From: an uncultured Lachnospiraceae bacterium | GTDB taxonomy: Bacteria; Bacillota; Clostridia; Lachnospirales; Lachnospiraceae | Direction: 5' to 3' | Assembly (NCBI GenBank): GCA_947630025.1 | Contig: CANRFZ010000005.1 | Span: 1 to 64,000, forward strand | Length of the DNA: 64,000 nucleotides | Shown: piece after piece, positions 51,378 to 62,000 of the stretch | Numbering within the stretch: position 1 is the stretch's first letter | Layout of the letters: each line of letters opens with the position of its first letter | Position numbers and translations under genes: made by a program | Notes under the pieces: model-generated | What the model was told of the DNA's origin: nothing | The model's database searches: none | The model's input: only the letters and a program-made list of their open reading frames with translations

Positions 51378-52565
51378 TTATAAATATTTATCCCAAAATT
51401 CTTCCAGACAGATATTCTCCTGCTGCATGGCAGCAGCAGCCTCCCTGCCCACATATCGATAATGCCACGGCTCAAAATCAATGCTGGTGATATATTCCTT
51501 ACCATCCGGGTATCGAAGCGTAAATCCGTATTCCCAGCCGTGCGCCGCCAGCCACCTGCCGGCCTCCGTATCCGCGAAGCCGCTGTTCAGCTCCCCATAT
51601 GTATCCGAAGTAATGTCCAGCGCCAGCCCTACCTGATGCTCGCTGGCGCCGGGAACGGTGATCACCTGAGACGTCAGCTTGTAGGCATCCATATAGGAAT
51701 AGCCCTGCGACATATACAATTTGATTCTGTTGTTAAAGTTCGTCTCCTGCCTGCCGTCCGTTCTGTACGGCGACCGAATGATCAGATTGATGCCGTCGTC
51801 CTTGGCCGCCTGCATCATCGCCAGCAAGTCTTCCAGAATGCGCTCGTCACACATCATGCCGTCCTTGATAATGCCCAGCTTGAAGTTATAATTCTCCGGG
51901 ATCGGGTGCTGCTTATTGATCAGGATCAGCCGCCAGTCGGCTGCGTCAAACACGGCATCCGCCGCGCCGCCGTCCGACACATTCTGTCCGTCTCCATCAA
52001 TACCGTTACCTGACGTGCCCTGCCCATTCCCATCAATACCGCTATCCGCCGCATCCTGTCCGTTCCCGTCGATGCCGCTATCCGCCGCACCCTGCCCGCC
52101 TTCACCGCCGTCGCCAGCAGCCGCGCCGTATCCGTCCATCTCCTCCAGCAGATCGTCCAGCGAATACGCTTCATCAACGCCCGCGATATACGTTTCCTCA
52201 TCATAGGCGTCATCATAGGCATCCACGTCCGCATACCACGCCTCCTCGTAGATCGTGCCCTCGTCCGGCAGCTCGGCCAGCACAACGTCCGAATCCTCCA
52301 CCACGGCACTGTAAGTCTCCTGCGCGCTGATGAACCCCGTCTTCTCCGCAAACACGGCAAAAGAGAAGCTGCAGCTGCTCATAAAAAACAGGACGACAAA
52401 CAGAACGCCGGCGTAGCGCTTCGTATTGGACGCAAAGTGCATACCAATATGATACAGACTGAGCACAACACACAGGGCACACAGGCACGGGTACTTCAAC
52501 AGTCTGTTTTTCTTCGCAATATTCGCAAATTTTGAGATCACTCTCTCGCGAAATGTCTTTTTCAT
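51378..52565 (-). CDS. D,D-carboxypeptidase of the VanY/M15B family with low-complexity linker
   Basis: This is a 395-residue protein with an N-terminal membrane region (about residues 25-75), an acidic low-complexity linker containing repeats of GIDGNGQ (about residues 165-200) and a C-terminal M15B peptidase domain with SEHQVGLALDI and EPWHYRYVG, the zinc and catalytic residues. It trims the terminal D-Ala from peptidoglycan precursors or mature stems. The linker repeats may vary in number. AroC lies divergently upstream. Confidence 0.88.
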   Translation of the reverse strand: MKKTFRERVISKFANIAKKNRLLKYPCLCALCVVLSLYHIGMHFASNTKRYAGVLFVVLFFMSSCSFSFAVFAEKTGFISAQETYSAVVEDSDVVLAELPDEGTIYEEAWYADVDAYDDAYDEETYIAGVDEAYSLDDLLEEMDGYGAAAGDGGEGGQGAADSGIDGNGQDAADSGIDGNGQGTSGNGIDGDGQNVSDGGAADAVFDAADWRLILINKQHPIPENYNFKLGIIKDGMMCDERILEDLLAMMQAAKDDGINLIIRSPYRTDGRQETNFNNRIKLYMSQGYSYMDAYKLTSQVITVPGASEHQVGLALDITSDTYGELNSGFADTEAGRWLAAHGWEYGFTLRYPDGKEYITSIDFEPWHYRYVGREAAAAMQQENICLEEFWDKYL

Positions 52566-53207
52566 CCGATCCCCAAACCAATCTTATGTATCGCAAACGC
52601 TTTGCAGTATACGATATGAAACCCGCAAAATGCGTATGCAAAGCGCGGCAAATTCTCATAGATCACATAAATCATATAAAATGACATAAACCAATGAATA
52701 TATCATAACACATAAAATTTATTTATGCACCTATTTTATGTAAATTATCTAAATATTTATGTAAATTGACTTCGGCAGCGAACGACATTTTCTATTTCTT
52801 TTCTTGATTTCTGTTTCTTTCTCATCGCCGATATGGTATACTTTGTCTGGAAAATCTCCGGCCCGGCCCGTCCGCTCCGGTGCGCGGCGCATAGCGGGTA
52901 CGACAGATTATAGCGGGCACGTATCGTGCTTGGCGGATTACGATAGGGCGCACACTGTCCACATCGGTCTACGACGGCGGTGCGCCATACTTGGCAGATT
53001 GCAGCAGCCAAGTGCATAGCACACGAAAGATTGCAACGGCAACGTGCATAACACATAGCAAATTGCGGCAGCAAGCGCTGCATTCGCTTCATCGATAATT
53101 GTAAAAAATGGGATATTTAATACCGCTTGTTATTTTAACCATGCAGCTTTTCCTGCATAGTATTATCAGATAACTTCATAAATTTATCGTTAGAAAGGAA
53201 CAATATA
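52566..53207. other. 642-base divergent intergenic region
   Basis: The region holds AT-rich sequence (52680-52790) likely carrying promoters, then about 200 bases (52880-53090) of degenerate repeats of about 30 bases, of the form (G/C)AGATTGCAGC-x-GCATAGCACA. The last 110 bases before aroC contain TTTTCCTGCATAGTATT, which also occurs near 54385 and, with two changes, near 40455. No convincing gene is seen. Confidence 0.5.
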
Positions 53208-54311
53208 ATGGCAGGTTCATCCTTTGGAAACTTATTCCGCATCACTACATGGGGCGAATCCCACGGCCCCGCGCTGGGTGTCGTCGTAGACGGCTGCCCT
53301 GCCGGTCTTACGCTGGAGGCTGGGGATATTCAGACCTATCTGGATCGCCGTAAACCCGGGCAGAATAGGATCAGCACACCCCGCAGAGAAGCGGACGAGG
53401 TGGAGATCTTGTCCGGCGTCTTCGAGGGACGCACCACGGGCACGCCCATCTCGATGATGATCCGCAATACCTCTCAGCACTCGGCAGATTATAGCGAGAT
53501 CGCCGGCTGCTACCGTCCCGGCCATGCAGATTACACCTATGACGCCAAGTACGGCTTCCGCGACTACCGGGGCGGCGGGCGCTCCTCGGGCCGCGAAACG
53601 GCGGGCCGTGTGGCTGCCGGGGCCGTGGCTGCAAAACTCCTGAAAGAATTCGGCATCGAGCTGACCGCCTACACCGCAGCAATCGGCCCTGTTACGATCG
53701 ATCCGGCCCGGTTTGAGCACGAGGCAGTCTACACCACGTCCACCTGTATGCCGGACCGCGACGCCTCGGCAAAAGCGGAGGCTTTTCTGGCCGACTGCAT
53801 GGCGAACCGCGATTCCGCCGGAGGCGTCATCGAATGTGTGATAAAAGGCGTTCCCGCCGGGCTCGGCGATCCGGTGTTTGAAAAACTGGACGCCGACCTC
53901 GCCAAAGCCGTGATGTCCATCGGCGCCGTCAAAGCCGTGGAGATCGGCAACGGCACGGCTGCCGCGGCTGCCCGCGGCTCCGAAAACAACGACGCCTTCC
54001 GCATGGAGGCGGGCCGGGTGACGAAAATGACCAACCACGCCGGCGGCATTCTGGGCGGCATCAGCGACGGCTCCGATATCATCCTGCGCGCCCATGTGAA
54101 GCCCACTCCCTCCATCTTCTCCCCGCAGAACACGGTGAACACGCAGGGAGACAATATCGAGTTGTCCATCAAAGGTCGCCACGATCCGGTCATCGTGCCG
54201 CGAGCCGTGGTGGTAGTGGAATGTATGGCCGCCGTCACAATCGCCGACGCGCTGCTGCGAAACGCCGGGGCGAAACTGGATTCCCTGAAAAAAATATATA
54301 ACGGGCGTTAA
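53208..54311 (+). CDS. aroC: Chorismate synthase
   Basis: This is a 367-residue FMN-dependent enzyme with the signatures TWGESHGPALG near residue 14, RGGGRSSGRETAGRVAAGAV and GSENNDAF. It performs the last shikimate step. It is one of only two likely genes on the plus strand. AAAGGAAC precedes the ATG at a normal distance. A strong terminator overlaps its stop codon. Confidence 0.95.
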   Translation: MAGSSFGNLFRITTWGESHGPALGVVVDGCPAGLTLEAGDIQTYLDRRKPGQNRISTPRREADEVEILSGVFEGRTTGTPISMMIRNTSQHSADYSEIAGCYRPGHADYTYDAKYGFRDYRGGGRSSGRETAGRVAAGAVAAKLLKEFGIELTAYTAAIGPVTIDPARFEHEAVYTTSTCMPDRDASAKAEAFLADCMANRDSAGGVIECVIKGVPAGLGDPVFEKLDADLAKAVMSIGAVKAVEIGNGTAAAAARGSENNDAFRMEAGRVTKMTNHAGGILGGISDGSDIILRAHVKPTPSIFSPQNTVNTQGDNIELSIKGRHDPVIVPRAVVVVECMAAVTIADALLRNAGAKLDSLKKIYNGR

Positions 54312-54332
54312 ATAACGTCCGTTATATATTTT
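54294..54332 (+). terminator. Rho-independent terminator of aroC
   Basis: Arms of 17 bases, ATATATAACGGGCGTTA and TAACGTCCGTTATATAT (one G-T pair), flank AA and lead into TTTT. The stem includes the aroC stop codon. Confidence 0.8.
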
Positions 54333-54452
54333 CCTGCTTCCTATTCTAATGGTTTTTCACTCTTTTTTTGTCAAGAGCCATCCTTTTCCTGCATAGTATT
54401 CCTTCCGAACCCCGAAACATAAGCAGCGCCTGCCCTTCTGCGCCTCACTGTC

Positions 54453-54494
54453 AAAAATAGGCTCACCACATTGGCAGTTACAAATTGGCTCCTA
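54453..54494 (-). terminator. Possible terminator after the Rpn-like gene
   Basis: On the minus strand ATAGG-AG-CCA faces TGG-TGAG-CCTAT, followed by TTTTT. The stem is imperfect, but the T run and the position 15 bases beyond the stop codon support it. Confidence 0.35.
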
Positions 54495-54508
54495 TGTTCA
54501 CAACACCA

Positions 54509-55690
54509 CTACGCCCAATACTGCCCGACGTACCTTTCGGCCTCCTCGTCGCTCAGCTTCATCTTCTCCCGCAGGCGTCTGACTGCCTCCTCCTTCGTGC
54601 TGCCAAACTCCCTGATGGTCTCCACGATTCCGCGGATGCCCTGTGTCAATCCCTGCTGGATACCTCGCTCCATGCCCTGTTCCATTCCCTGCTCTATGCC
54701 TTCCCTGCGGCCTCTCTCCACCAGCTCCGTTATCGCCCTGCACATATCAACCTTCCCCTCCTTCTCATGGTACGTTTTCACTTTCATCAGTTCCGTCGTC
54801 TTTGTATATTCCGCTATCGCATCGTAAGTGTCAGGCTCCATCGCACGGTACGACGGATCATTCGCCACCAGTTCCCGCAGCCTGTCCGGTTCCTCCGCGT
54901 ACCGCAGGCAGTCAAAAACCTGTTTTACGTCCGTCCGGAATACTTCCGTGTTCTCAAACTTCCTGACCTCGCACAGATGGATTTTGTAATCATTTACCTC
55001 GTTCTGCAGCTCCGGCGGGATGCCCTCCATGTTCAGGATTTCTTTTAACGTCGTTGCGCCGTCCCATTCACCGCCATAATACAACACAATCGTCACACAG
55101 GGCGCAAGCCTGCTTTCCTTCCTAAAGCCCGACAGAAACTCGGCCTTGGTAACGGTTCCTTTATCACAGTCTTTGCTCTTACTATTACTATTACCATTTC
55201 TGTCACCATTTCTGTTACTATTCTTATCCCTGTTCCTGACTTCCCTCCCGGCCTGTGACGCCTGCCTCTCATACTCTGCCGCATCATAGGACATACACCG
55301 CAGCGGCATCAGGTAGTCCGTCTCCTCTTGGTTTTCAATCCCGACCACCATGAAGTTCACACCGAAGGCCGCACGGCGCACCAGATCCCGCCGCCTGTCC
55401 TTCGGTTCCCCTCTTTTGCCTTGGCGTTCTCTCTGGTTTCTGCTGCTTCCGTTCCCGGCATCAACGCTCCCATTCCTGCTATCTCCGCTCGCGTTCCTGT
55501 CATTGTCCCCGCCGATACTTTCCGTACAACCGTACCCGTCTATCACGAACTGCCCCGTCTGGGTGTCCATGTCCGTCAGGTCGGAGGCCGCCAGCACCTG
55601 CCGTCCGCCGCACAGCACGCCGTTGACTAGGTCGGCGAACCGCTCCGGGGCGTACAGGTAGCCTTTCTTCCGCAGGTCTTTTGTTCCCAT
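54509..55690 (-). CDS. Rpn/PD-(D/E)XK nuclease family (transposase-like) protein with low-complexity inserts
   Basis: The 393-residue product resembles the Rpn/YhgA-type recombination-promoting nuclease family common in gut Firmicutes. The core segment GIENQEETDYLMPLRCMSYDAAEYERQ carries the E-x-Q of the nuclease motif. The C terminus has the frequent charged repeat GIEQGMEQGMERGIQQG and helices. Two inserts rich in Asn, Asp, Arg, Gly and Ser (about residues 60-100 and 150-175) interrupt it. It may be part of a mobile or nuclease system. GGGAGG precedes the ATG. Confidence 0.65.
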   Translation of the reverse strand: MGTKDLRKKGYLYAPERFADLVNGVLCGGRQVLAASDLTDMDTQTGQFVIDGYGCTESIGGDNDRNASGDSRNGSVDAGNGSSRNQRERQGKRGEPKDRRRDLVRRAAFGVNFMVVGIENQEETDYLMPLRCMSYDAAEYERQASQAGREVRNRDKNSNRNGDRNGNSNSKSKDCDKGTVTKAEFLSGFRKESRLAPCVTIVLYYGGEWDGATTLKEILNMEGIPPELQNEVNDYKIHLCEVRKFENTEVFRTDVKQVFDCLRYAEEPDRLRELVANDPSYRAMEPDTYDAIAEYTKTTELMKVKTYHEKEGKVDMCRAITELVERGRREGIEQGMEQGMERGIQQGLTQGIRGIVETIREFGSTKEEAVRRLREKMKLSDEEAERYVGQYWA

Positions 55691-56184
55691 TCTCTTTCCT
55701 CCCTTATGATATTGTGTTGCGGCATATAAGGGATTCTTTCAGAACAGAAATGCAAAGATATGCGGTCAGAACTGCCAGATGTCCCAGATATGTGCCTTTC
55801 CGGGCTTCCGTTTACGGCTGCCCGGGCCTGTCTGCTGAGTTCATGGTAACATACCTTCCGCTGAATTGCAATAGGTTTTTCAGGAAAATATGGACGATAT
55901 TTCGTTTATCTTGTGAAGTCACTTTTTATACTTCTTCCGAAGCGGTTTACAATACTAGCATCAGAGTATATGCTGCCATAGAATGATCTACGACAATAGC
56001 ATCAGAACATATGCTGACATAAGAACCGGTTCAGTCGCCTGCCTCCAAAGATTTACAATACTAGTGCCAAAGAAGATTGTATAAAATAAATTCCTGATAT
56101 AACAGAGGCCGCCGTATTACCGTATCCGTACCGCCCGGCCACATCCTCGGCCCCGCCGCCACACCATATCCTCAAGCTATCCGC
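55691..56184. other. 494-base intergenic region with short repeats
   Basis: No gene is seen. The AT-rich stretch 55940-56070 holds near repeats: AATACTAGCATCAGAGTATATGCT at 55951 and AATAGCATCAGAACATATGCT at 55995, each able to form AGCAT/ATGCT hairpins, and TTTACAATACTAG at 55946 and again at 56052. GC-rich sequence follows toward the end of the BspA gene. Confidence 0.45.
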
Positions 56185-59016
56185 TCACACCCCGCGGCTG
56201 CGTTTCCCGCCCCGGTAAAAGAACAACGCCAGCGCAGTGCACGTCAGCCCGATGCACAGAAACCATTTCGGATGGATGCCGGAATCGCCCGTGTCCGGCG
56301 AAATGTCCTTATTGCCCAGAGAGACAAATACCGCCTGCCCGTTCTCCACATCGGCAGTCACCGTGCCGGACGTACTGTAATTATAAATGCCGTAATAAGA
56401 AAAGTGCTTCGCCGTAAACACCACCGCCGGCTCATCCCCGCCGGTGTCAACCCTGCTGTCCACTTCCTCGAGCTGGCCGTCCGCATCCAGACAAACCACA
56501 TGAAGATTCTCTCCGGTCACGCCTTTCGGCATCGGGAGCGTTACTTCCATGCTCAGTCTGCCCAGAGAAGTAATCTCCACCCCTGTGTCCTCATCCGTCA
56601 GCTTCATATCGTAGGCGCACAGATTATGCGGCAGCATACTGCCGTAAAGCTGCTTATAGACGCTGCCGATCTGCTCTGCGGCGGCCTCGTCGTCCTGTAT
56701 CGTCAGCGTGTAATTTCCCTCGGAGCCTTCCATCACCGCAAAAGCCCCCTGCTCCTGCGGCAGCGTATAACTGCTGACCTTTACGTCGATCCCTTGATAG
56801 GCCGCATCCGCTTCGGACGCGCCGACACCGTCCAGACTGCTTTCGCCATCCTGCAGCGTATAAGAAACGCCGTCGATCCGGCAGGTGTCCCCCGCCTCCG
56901 GGAAAGCGCCGCTGCCCTGCCTTCCCACGATCCGCAGGGTGCCGTCCTCCTCGCCGTCCGCCGTCCGGCCCTTGACACAGATCACGCCTTGAAAACCGGC
57001 CTTACTGTCGCCCAGCACGGTGCCTTCCACTGTCTGCACACCATCGGGAAGCACGGCGATATTGCACCCTTTCAGCGCCATATCCCGGTATTCATCCCTG
57101 TATAATTTGCCCGCCGAAGCGCCGTAGACCAGCGCCGGAACCGCCGCTCCGTCAAATACGGCCACCGTGTTTTCCGTCTTCTGCGCACCGGTACTGTCAT
57201 AAGCCCGCAGTCCGATCTGCCGCACCGACGCCGGGATATGCACCGTGGCGAGCGGGCAGCCCGCAAACGCCCTGTCGCGGATTTCGCGCACATTCGCGCC
57301 GCCCGTTACGGTAGTCAGGCCGGCGCAGTCTGCAAACGCGGCCTCGCCGATCACCTCCACGCTGTCCGGCAGGATCACCTGCTCTATCGCAGCGCCCATA
57401 AACGCCTCCGGGCCGATCTGTTTCACGGTGGCAGGGACGGAAACCACGCTGCCGGTTCCTTTGTAAGCCAGCAGAATGCCGTCGCCCACGATCAGATATT
57501 CGTCCCCGCCCACGTTCTGTTTCCAGTTCTGCAGCCACGGCGTCTTTGCAAAAGCCGCCGTTCCGATATCGCTCACGCTGCCGGGAATCGTCACATCCGT
57601 CAGGGAATCGCAGTGGTAAAACGCCGCATAGCCGATCTCTGTCACGCCGTCCGGTATGCGGATCGATGTCAGTCCGGATCTGGCGAAAGCAAATTCTCCG
57701 ATCTTCTCGATCCCGTCCGGTATCTCATAAGAAGTCATATCGTCGTCATAATAGGCCTGCGCCGCGATCACCGAACCGTTTACGATCGTATATTTCGGAA
57801 AAGAGCCTCCCTTGGCGTCGCCGGAGCCCGCCAGCCCCGGTACGGTGTCCGTATTCTGCAGCGCCTCATCCTCTCCGGCTCCCAGCACCTCTCCCGTGCT
57901 CCCCACGTTCACCGGCGCCTGCGCATTGTCGATCAGCACGAATGCCTGACTGCCGATTACTCTTGTCTTGCCGACCACATCACTGTTCTCCTCCTGCTCC
58001 ATCGCATTCATATGAGACACTTCATGATAGTAGTCCATCGGCGCAGCGGGCGAGGCTTCCGCGTCATTGTCCGATACGGAACCGTCATCGTCATAAGGCT
58101 CCGTCGCCTCCTCATACTCCGACACATCTATGTCGTCGAGCTGCAACGTCTGGGCGAATGTGTCCGCCGCCGAGCCCGGCTCTGCCGCGATATGCAGCCT
58201 CGTACATCCGTCAAAGGCCGTACTGTGGATCGATGATACCGACGGCGGGATCACGATCTCCCGAAGCCTGACGCAGTCCTCAAACGCTTTCATGTCAATC
58301 AGGTTGACCGAATAGGGAATCTCCACACTATGTAAATTCTTGCAGTTGGAAAAGGCATAGGCGGAGATCTCCGCCACTTGACTGCCAACAGACACACTTT
58401 CCAGATGATAGTCACCCCAGAAAGCATAAGGCTTGATTTTCTTCACACTGTCGGGCATCGCATAGCTGCTTCCCGCTCTGCCGGCCAGCACCTGATAGAG
58501 CGTATCGCGGCCATTGGCATTGTAGACCGCGCCGCCGTCACATACATAACGGCTGTTATCTTCGTCAAACTGCACAGACGCCAGACTGTAATCACCCGCG
58601 AACGCACCGTTGCCGAGCTCTGTCAGGCCGCTCCCCACCGACACGCTTCGCAGCACCGGACACCGCGCAAAAGCGCCGTTGCCGATCGACGCCACCGAAT
58701 TCGGCACCGTGACGCTCTCCAGACTGCCGCAGCCCGCAAACGCGCTGGCGCCGATCACCTCCACGCCGTCCTCTATGGAAACGCTCTTGATAGCATTGTT
58801 GTCAGCAAAGGCAGACGCCTCAATCCTTTTGACCGAACCCGAAATAGACACGTTCTCCGACGTGCCGACATACTTCACCAGTGTAGTTCCGTTCATCTGA
58901 AAATCAGATGCGGAAGTGGTATCCACCGCTTCCACATCCGTTACCGGGATCTGCGTCACCGCCACTGCCGTTATCAGCAGCAGGACGCCGATCAACCGTC
59001 TGATTGTCTTCCCCAT
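56185..59016 (-). CDS. BspA-type leucine-rich-repeat surface protein (LRR_5) with SPDTG sorting signal
   Basis: The 943-residue product has a signal peptide (MGKTIRRLIGVLLLITAVAV), two blocks of LRR_5 repeats (about residues 50-270 and 400-630, pattern SVxxIGxxAFxxCxxLxSVxIP), a variable middle region and a C-terminal module ending in SPDTGDSGIHPKWFLCIG, a membrane helix and a KRSR tail. That tail matches the sortase layout; S/P-P-x-T-G motifs are recognised by clostridial SrtB-type sortases. It is probably an adhesin. The start at 59016 follows AGGA; the longer frame to 59112 overlaps the neighbour. Confidence 0.85.
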   Translation of the reverse strand: MGKTIRRLIGVLLLITAVAVTQIPVTDVEAVDTTSASDFQMNGTTLVKYVGTSENVSISGSVKRIEASAFADNNAIKSVSIEDGVEVIGASAFAGCGSLESVTVPNSVASIGNGAFARCPVLRSVSVGSGLTELGNGAFAGDYSLASVQFDEDNSRYVCDGGAVYNANGRDTLYQVLAGRAGSSYAMPDSVKKIKPYAFWGDYHLESVSVGSQVAEISAYAFSNCKNLHSVEIPYSVNLIDMKAFEDCVRLREIVIPPSVSSIHSTAFDGCTRLHIAAEPGSAADTFAQTLQLDDIDVSEYEEATEPYDDDGSVSDNDAEASPAAPMDYYHEVSHMNAMEQEENSDVVGKTRVIGSQAFVLIDNAQAPVNVGSTGEVLGAGEDEALQNTDTVPGLAGSGDAKGGSFPKYTIVNGSVIAAQAYYDDDMTSYEIPDGIEKIGEFAFARSGLTSIRIPDGVTEIGYAAFYHCDSLTDVTIPGSVSDIGTAAFAKTPWLQNWKQNVGGDEYLIVGDGILLAYKGTGSVVSVPATVKQIGPEAFMGAAIEQVILPDSVEVIGEAAFADCAGLTTVTGGANVREIRDRAFAGCPLATVHIPASVRQIGLRAYDSTGAQKTENTVAVFDGAAVPALVYGASAGKLYRDEYRDMALKGCNIAVLPDGVQTVEGTVLGDSKAGFQGVICVKGRTADGEEDGTLRIVGRQGSGAFPEAGDTCRIDGVSYTLQDGESSLDGVGASEADAAYQGIDVKVSSYTLPQEQGAFAVMEGSEGNYTLTIQDDEAAAEQIGSVYKQLYGSMLPHNLCAYDMKLTDEDTGVEITSLGRLSMEVTLPMPKGVTGENLHVVCLDADGQLEEVDSRVDTGGDEPAVVFTAKHFSYYGIYNYSTSGTVTADVENGQAVFVSLGNKDISPDTGDSGIHPKWFLCIGLTCTALALFFYRGGKRSRGV

Positions 59017-59027
59017 AAGCTCGATCC

Positions 59028-62000
59028 TTATGCCGTCTTCGCCCTGACACCCTTGTCTTTCTTCAGGAATAAGATCACGGACAGACAAGCCAGCCCGATG
59101 GACAGGAACCACTTCGGATGGATCGGATCGCCCGTCTTAGGCGTCGTGTCCAGCATACTCTCTGTCAGGTTGCCCGTATCTACATAGATCGTGTACGGCG
59201 AGAAGTGCGTCGCCGTAAATCTGATACAAGGTACGCCGTTGATCGTCGTAAAGCTCTCGTTCAGGTTCTCTAACTGGCTGCCGTTGACTACCGCGCCCGC
59301 CATATTGTTGCCGCCGTATGCCACCAGCGCATCCGGAATCGGGATCGTCAGATCCACGGTAATGCCGGACGTATCCGTAATCTTCACCGTTCCGGTGGCA
59401 TCATACAGACTGATATCCATCGCATAATACAGGATCGATTCCAGATTGCCGTACTTGTTCGTCAGCGCATCCGCCACCGCTCTGGTCGCCTCGTCCGTCT
59501 CGGTAATCTTGACGACGAAGTTATCCGTCGAACCGTTCACATTGGCCGTCGCCAGATCCTTATTGGAAATACCCGGTTTCGTGATATCCACACGGGTATT
59601 GCCGGTATCGCCGACACGGTTCGCCGTGCCGGTGCCGCTTATCGCATTAGTGCCGTTGGTATTGCCGGTGCCGCCCGCAGCCGCAGCCGCCGTATATTCC
59701 GCGGTAATCGTCACGTTATTGGCCGGCATCGTAAACGTCGTAGGCGTCGTGCTGACGCTGGCTAACGTCACGCCCTGTGATTCCGTCACCCACTTGCTGA
59801 ACGTCTGCCCTGCCGCCGGCGTATTGGCCGTAATCTGCACCGTCGCGCCCTGCGCATATGTGCCGCTGCCGCTGCCGCCGATTACCGTCACCACATACAG
59901 TCCCGCCGGCGTTCCCGACGTGGAACTCGTGGAAGTGGACGTGGTGGACGTGCTGCTCGAACTGCTGCTCGTATTATTCGTCGAACTGCCGGACGGATTC
60001 TGCGTAGAACCGCCGCTGCCCGTGGTCGTAGGTTTATATTTCATGAGGATGGTCTTCGGCGACTGCACATTCGTATAGGTATCGCTGTAGCCGTCCGCCG
60101 TGTAGCCTTCGTGAACCGGATGCGCCGGCGCGATCGCGTCGCTGCCCGGATCGACATACTGCGTCGGCCCGACCTGCTTGCCGTCTACGCCGTCCCAGAA
60201 CTCAACCGGATATTTGCCGTTGACCATGCCGCTCTCCGAATAGCCCTGCGCATAGAACGCGGTGTCCTCATGGATCGCGTCGCCCAGATTGACATTGTTC
60301 GCGCCAACCCATCTCTCAAAAGTCCAGCCTTCCATCGTCGGCGGCTCCGGCTCTGTCGGACGCGCGCCGTCCTCCACATACTGCGGATTGTCAAGCGGCT
60401 CTCCCGTCTGGTCTTTTAAATCCTCTATCAGCACATAATTCGCATCATAGAACGATACCTGCCAGAGCTCGCCGAGCGGCTGGCTGTCAAGCTGCAGCTT
60501 GTATTGCTCGCCGTTCTTACCTACATACCGCTCTACCGCGGAGTCCTCATAGGCGCGCACGACAGTCCATACCTTGTCAGGATCACCGTCAAACGCCCTG
60601 TCGGATATCTCTACCTCTTTGCCGTATACCGTCAGACCGGACAGTCTGTTGGCGCCTACAAATGCCCCCGGCAGCACATTATTGGCAGACAACGGCAGCA
60701 CTACCGTCTGCAGATTGTCACAGTTCTTAAAGCAGTCTTCCGGTATCACCGTAAGCCCTGCCGTAGTCTGCTTGCCGAAGTCAACCGACGTAATACTGTC
60801 GCAGTCTTCAAACGCCCCCGGTTTAATGGCGCTGACATTATCCAAATAGGAATCCGACAGGTTATTGACCGTAGGCTGGCCGACCACATTCAGATTACCC
60901 CTGCCTGACAGACATTCCTCTATCGTGTAGGAACCGTCCGTATTCACGGAATAGATAATGCCGTTCACTGTCGTATAATATTCATTGTCGCCCACCGTCC
61001 GCATGGAATAACATCCGCGGAACGGCGCAACGCCGATGTCGGCGCAGTCCGGCCCCAGATTGACAGACCACAGACTTTCGCAGCTATCGAAAGCATAATC
61101 AGGCAGATACTTGACACTCTGCAGATCAACGGTGCAGATGACGTCGTTGCCGCGCTGCCGTTTCTCGGCCCCCGCCGCGTCTCCGTCCACATAATAACCG
61201 CTGAAAAGTCCGGACACAATATCGATATCGTCATCCTCGTCATGTTTCAGATGACCGTCGTACATTTCCTGACTGTTCAGTGTCCATCCCGAATCATTAG
61301 TGAAATTTTTCAAATAAGTAGTCAGATTCGCCGTGTTGTTCGCAGCGGTCACGTTCTTCTCGCCGTCCGCAGTCAGGTTATGCGCATAACCGTATACGTC
61401 GATCGAATCCACGCCCGCCGGTACGACGATATTCTTGGTATAATAGACCAGATTATCTTCCTCCAGCGTCGTCGGGAAGAACGGATTGTCGGAATCCACC
61501 GCCTGCGTAACGACAAACGGATTCTTATCATAATAAGCGGTCGGCTTATCCGCCGCGTAAGCGGTGATCGGCTCAAAGAAAAAGTCTGTTATAGTGTTTG
61601 CCGAAGCCGACCATGTTTCCTCGTCATCTTGCCAATCCTTCTCTGTTTCCAGACCGAAGTTATTAAACCACTCGTCAAAATGAGTGCCTTCTACAAAAGT
61701 ACAGAACTCCGGCGTGATCCACGGGCCGTAAGCATCGTCCGCATATAACGCTTCTTTATCCTCTGCCTCTTTCCATTTCTGCGCAAATTCATAGCGGTTT
61801 ACGTCATAAACTGGATCTTTAAACTGCTCATACAATTTTCTCTCACGCAGATCATTATATGTTGTTATGTTGTCTGCTGGGTATTTGGCCCTATATTGGC
61901 TAATTTCCTCCTCATACTCCGCATTCAGGATCGTGTCGATCTCACTGTACTTAGGATAATCCAATAACGTCACCATATCCGTGACCGGATTATACATAAC

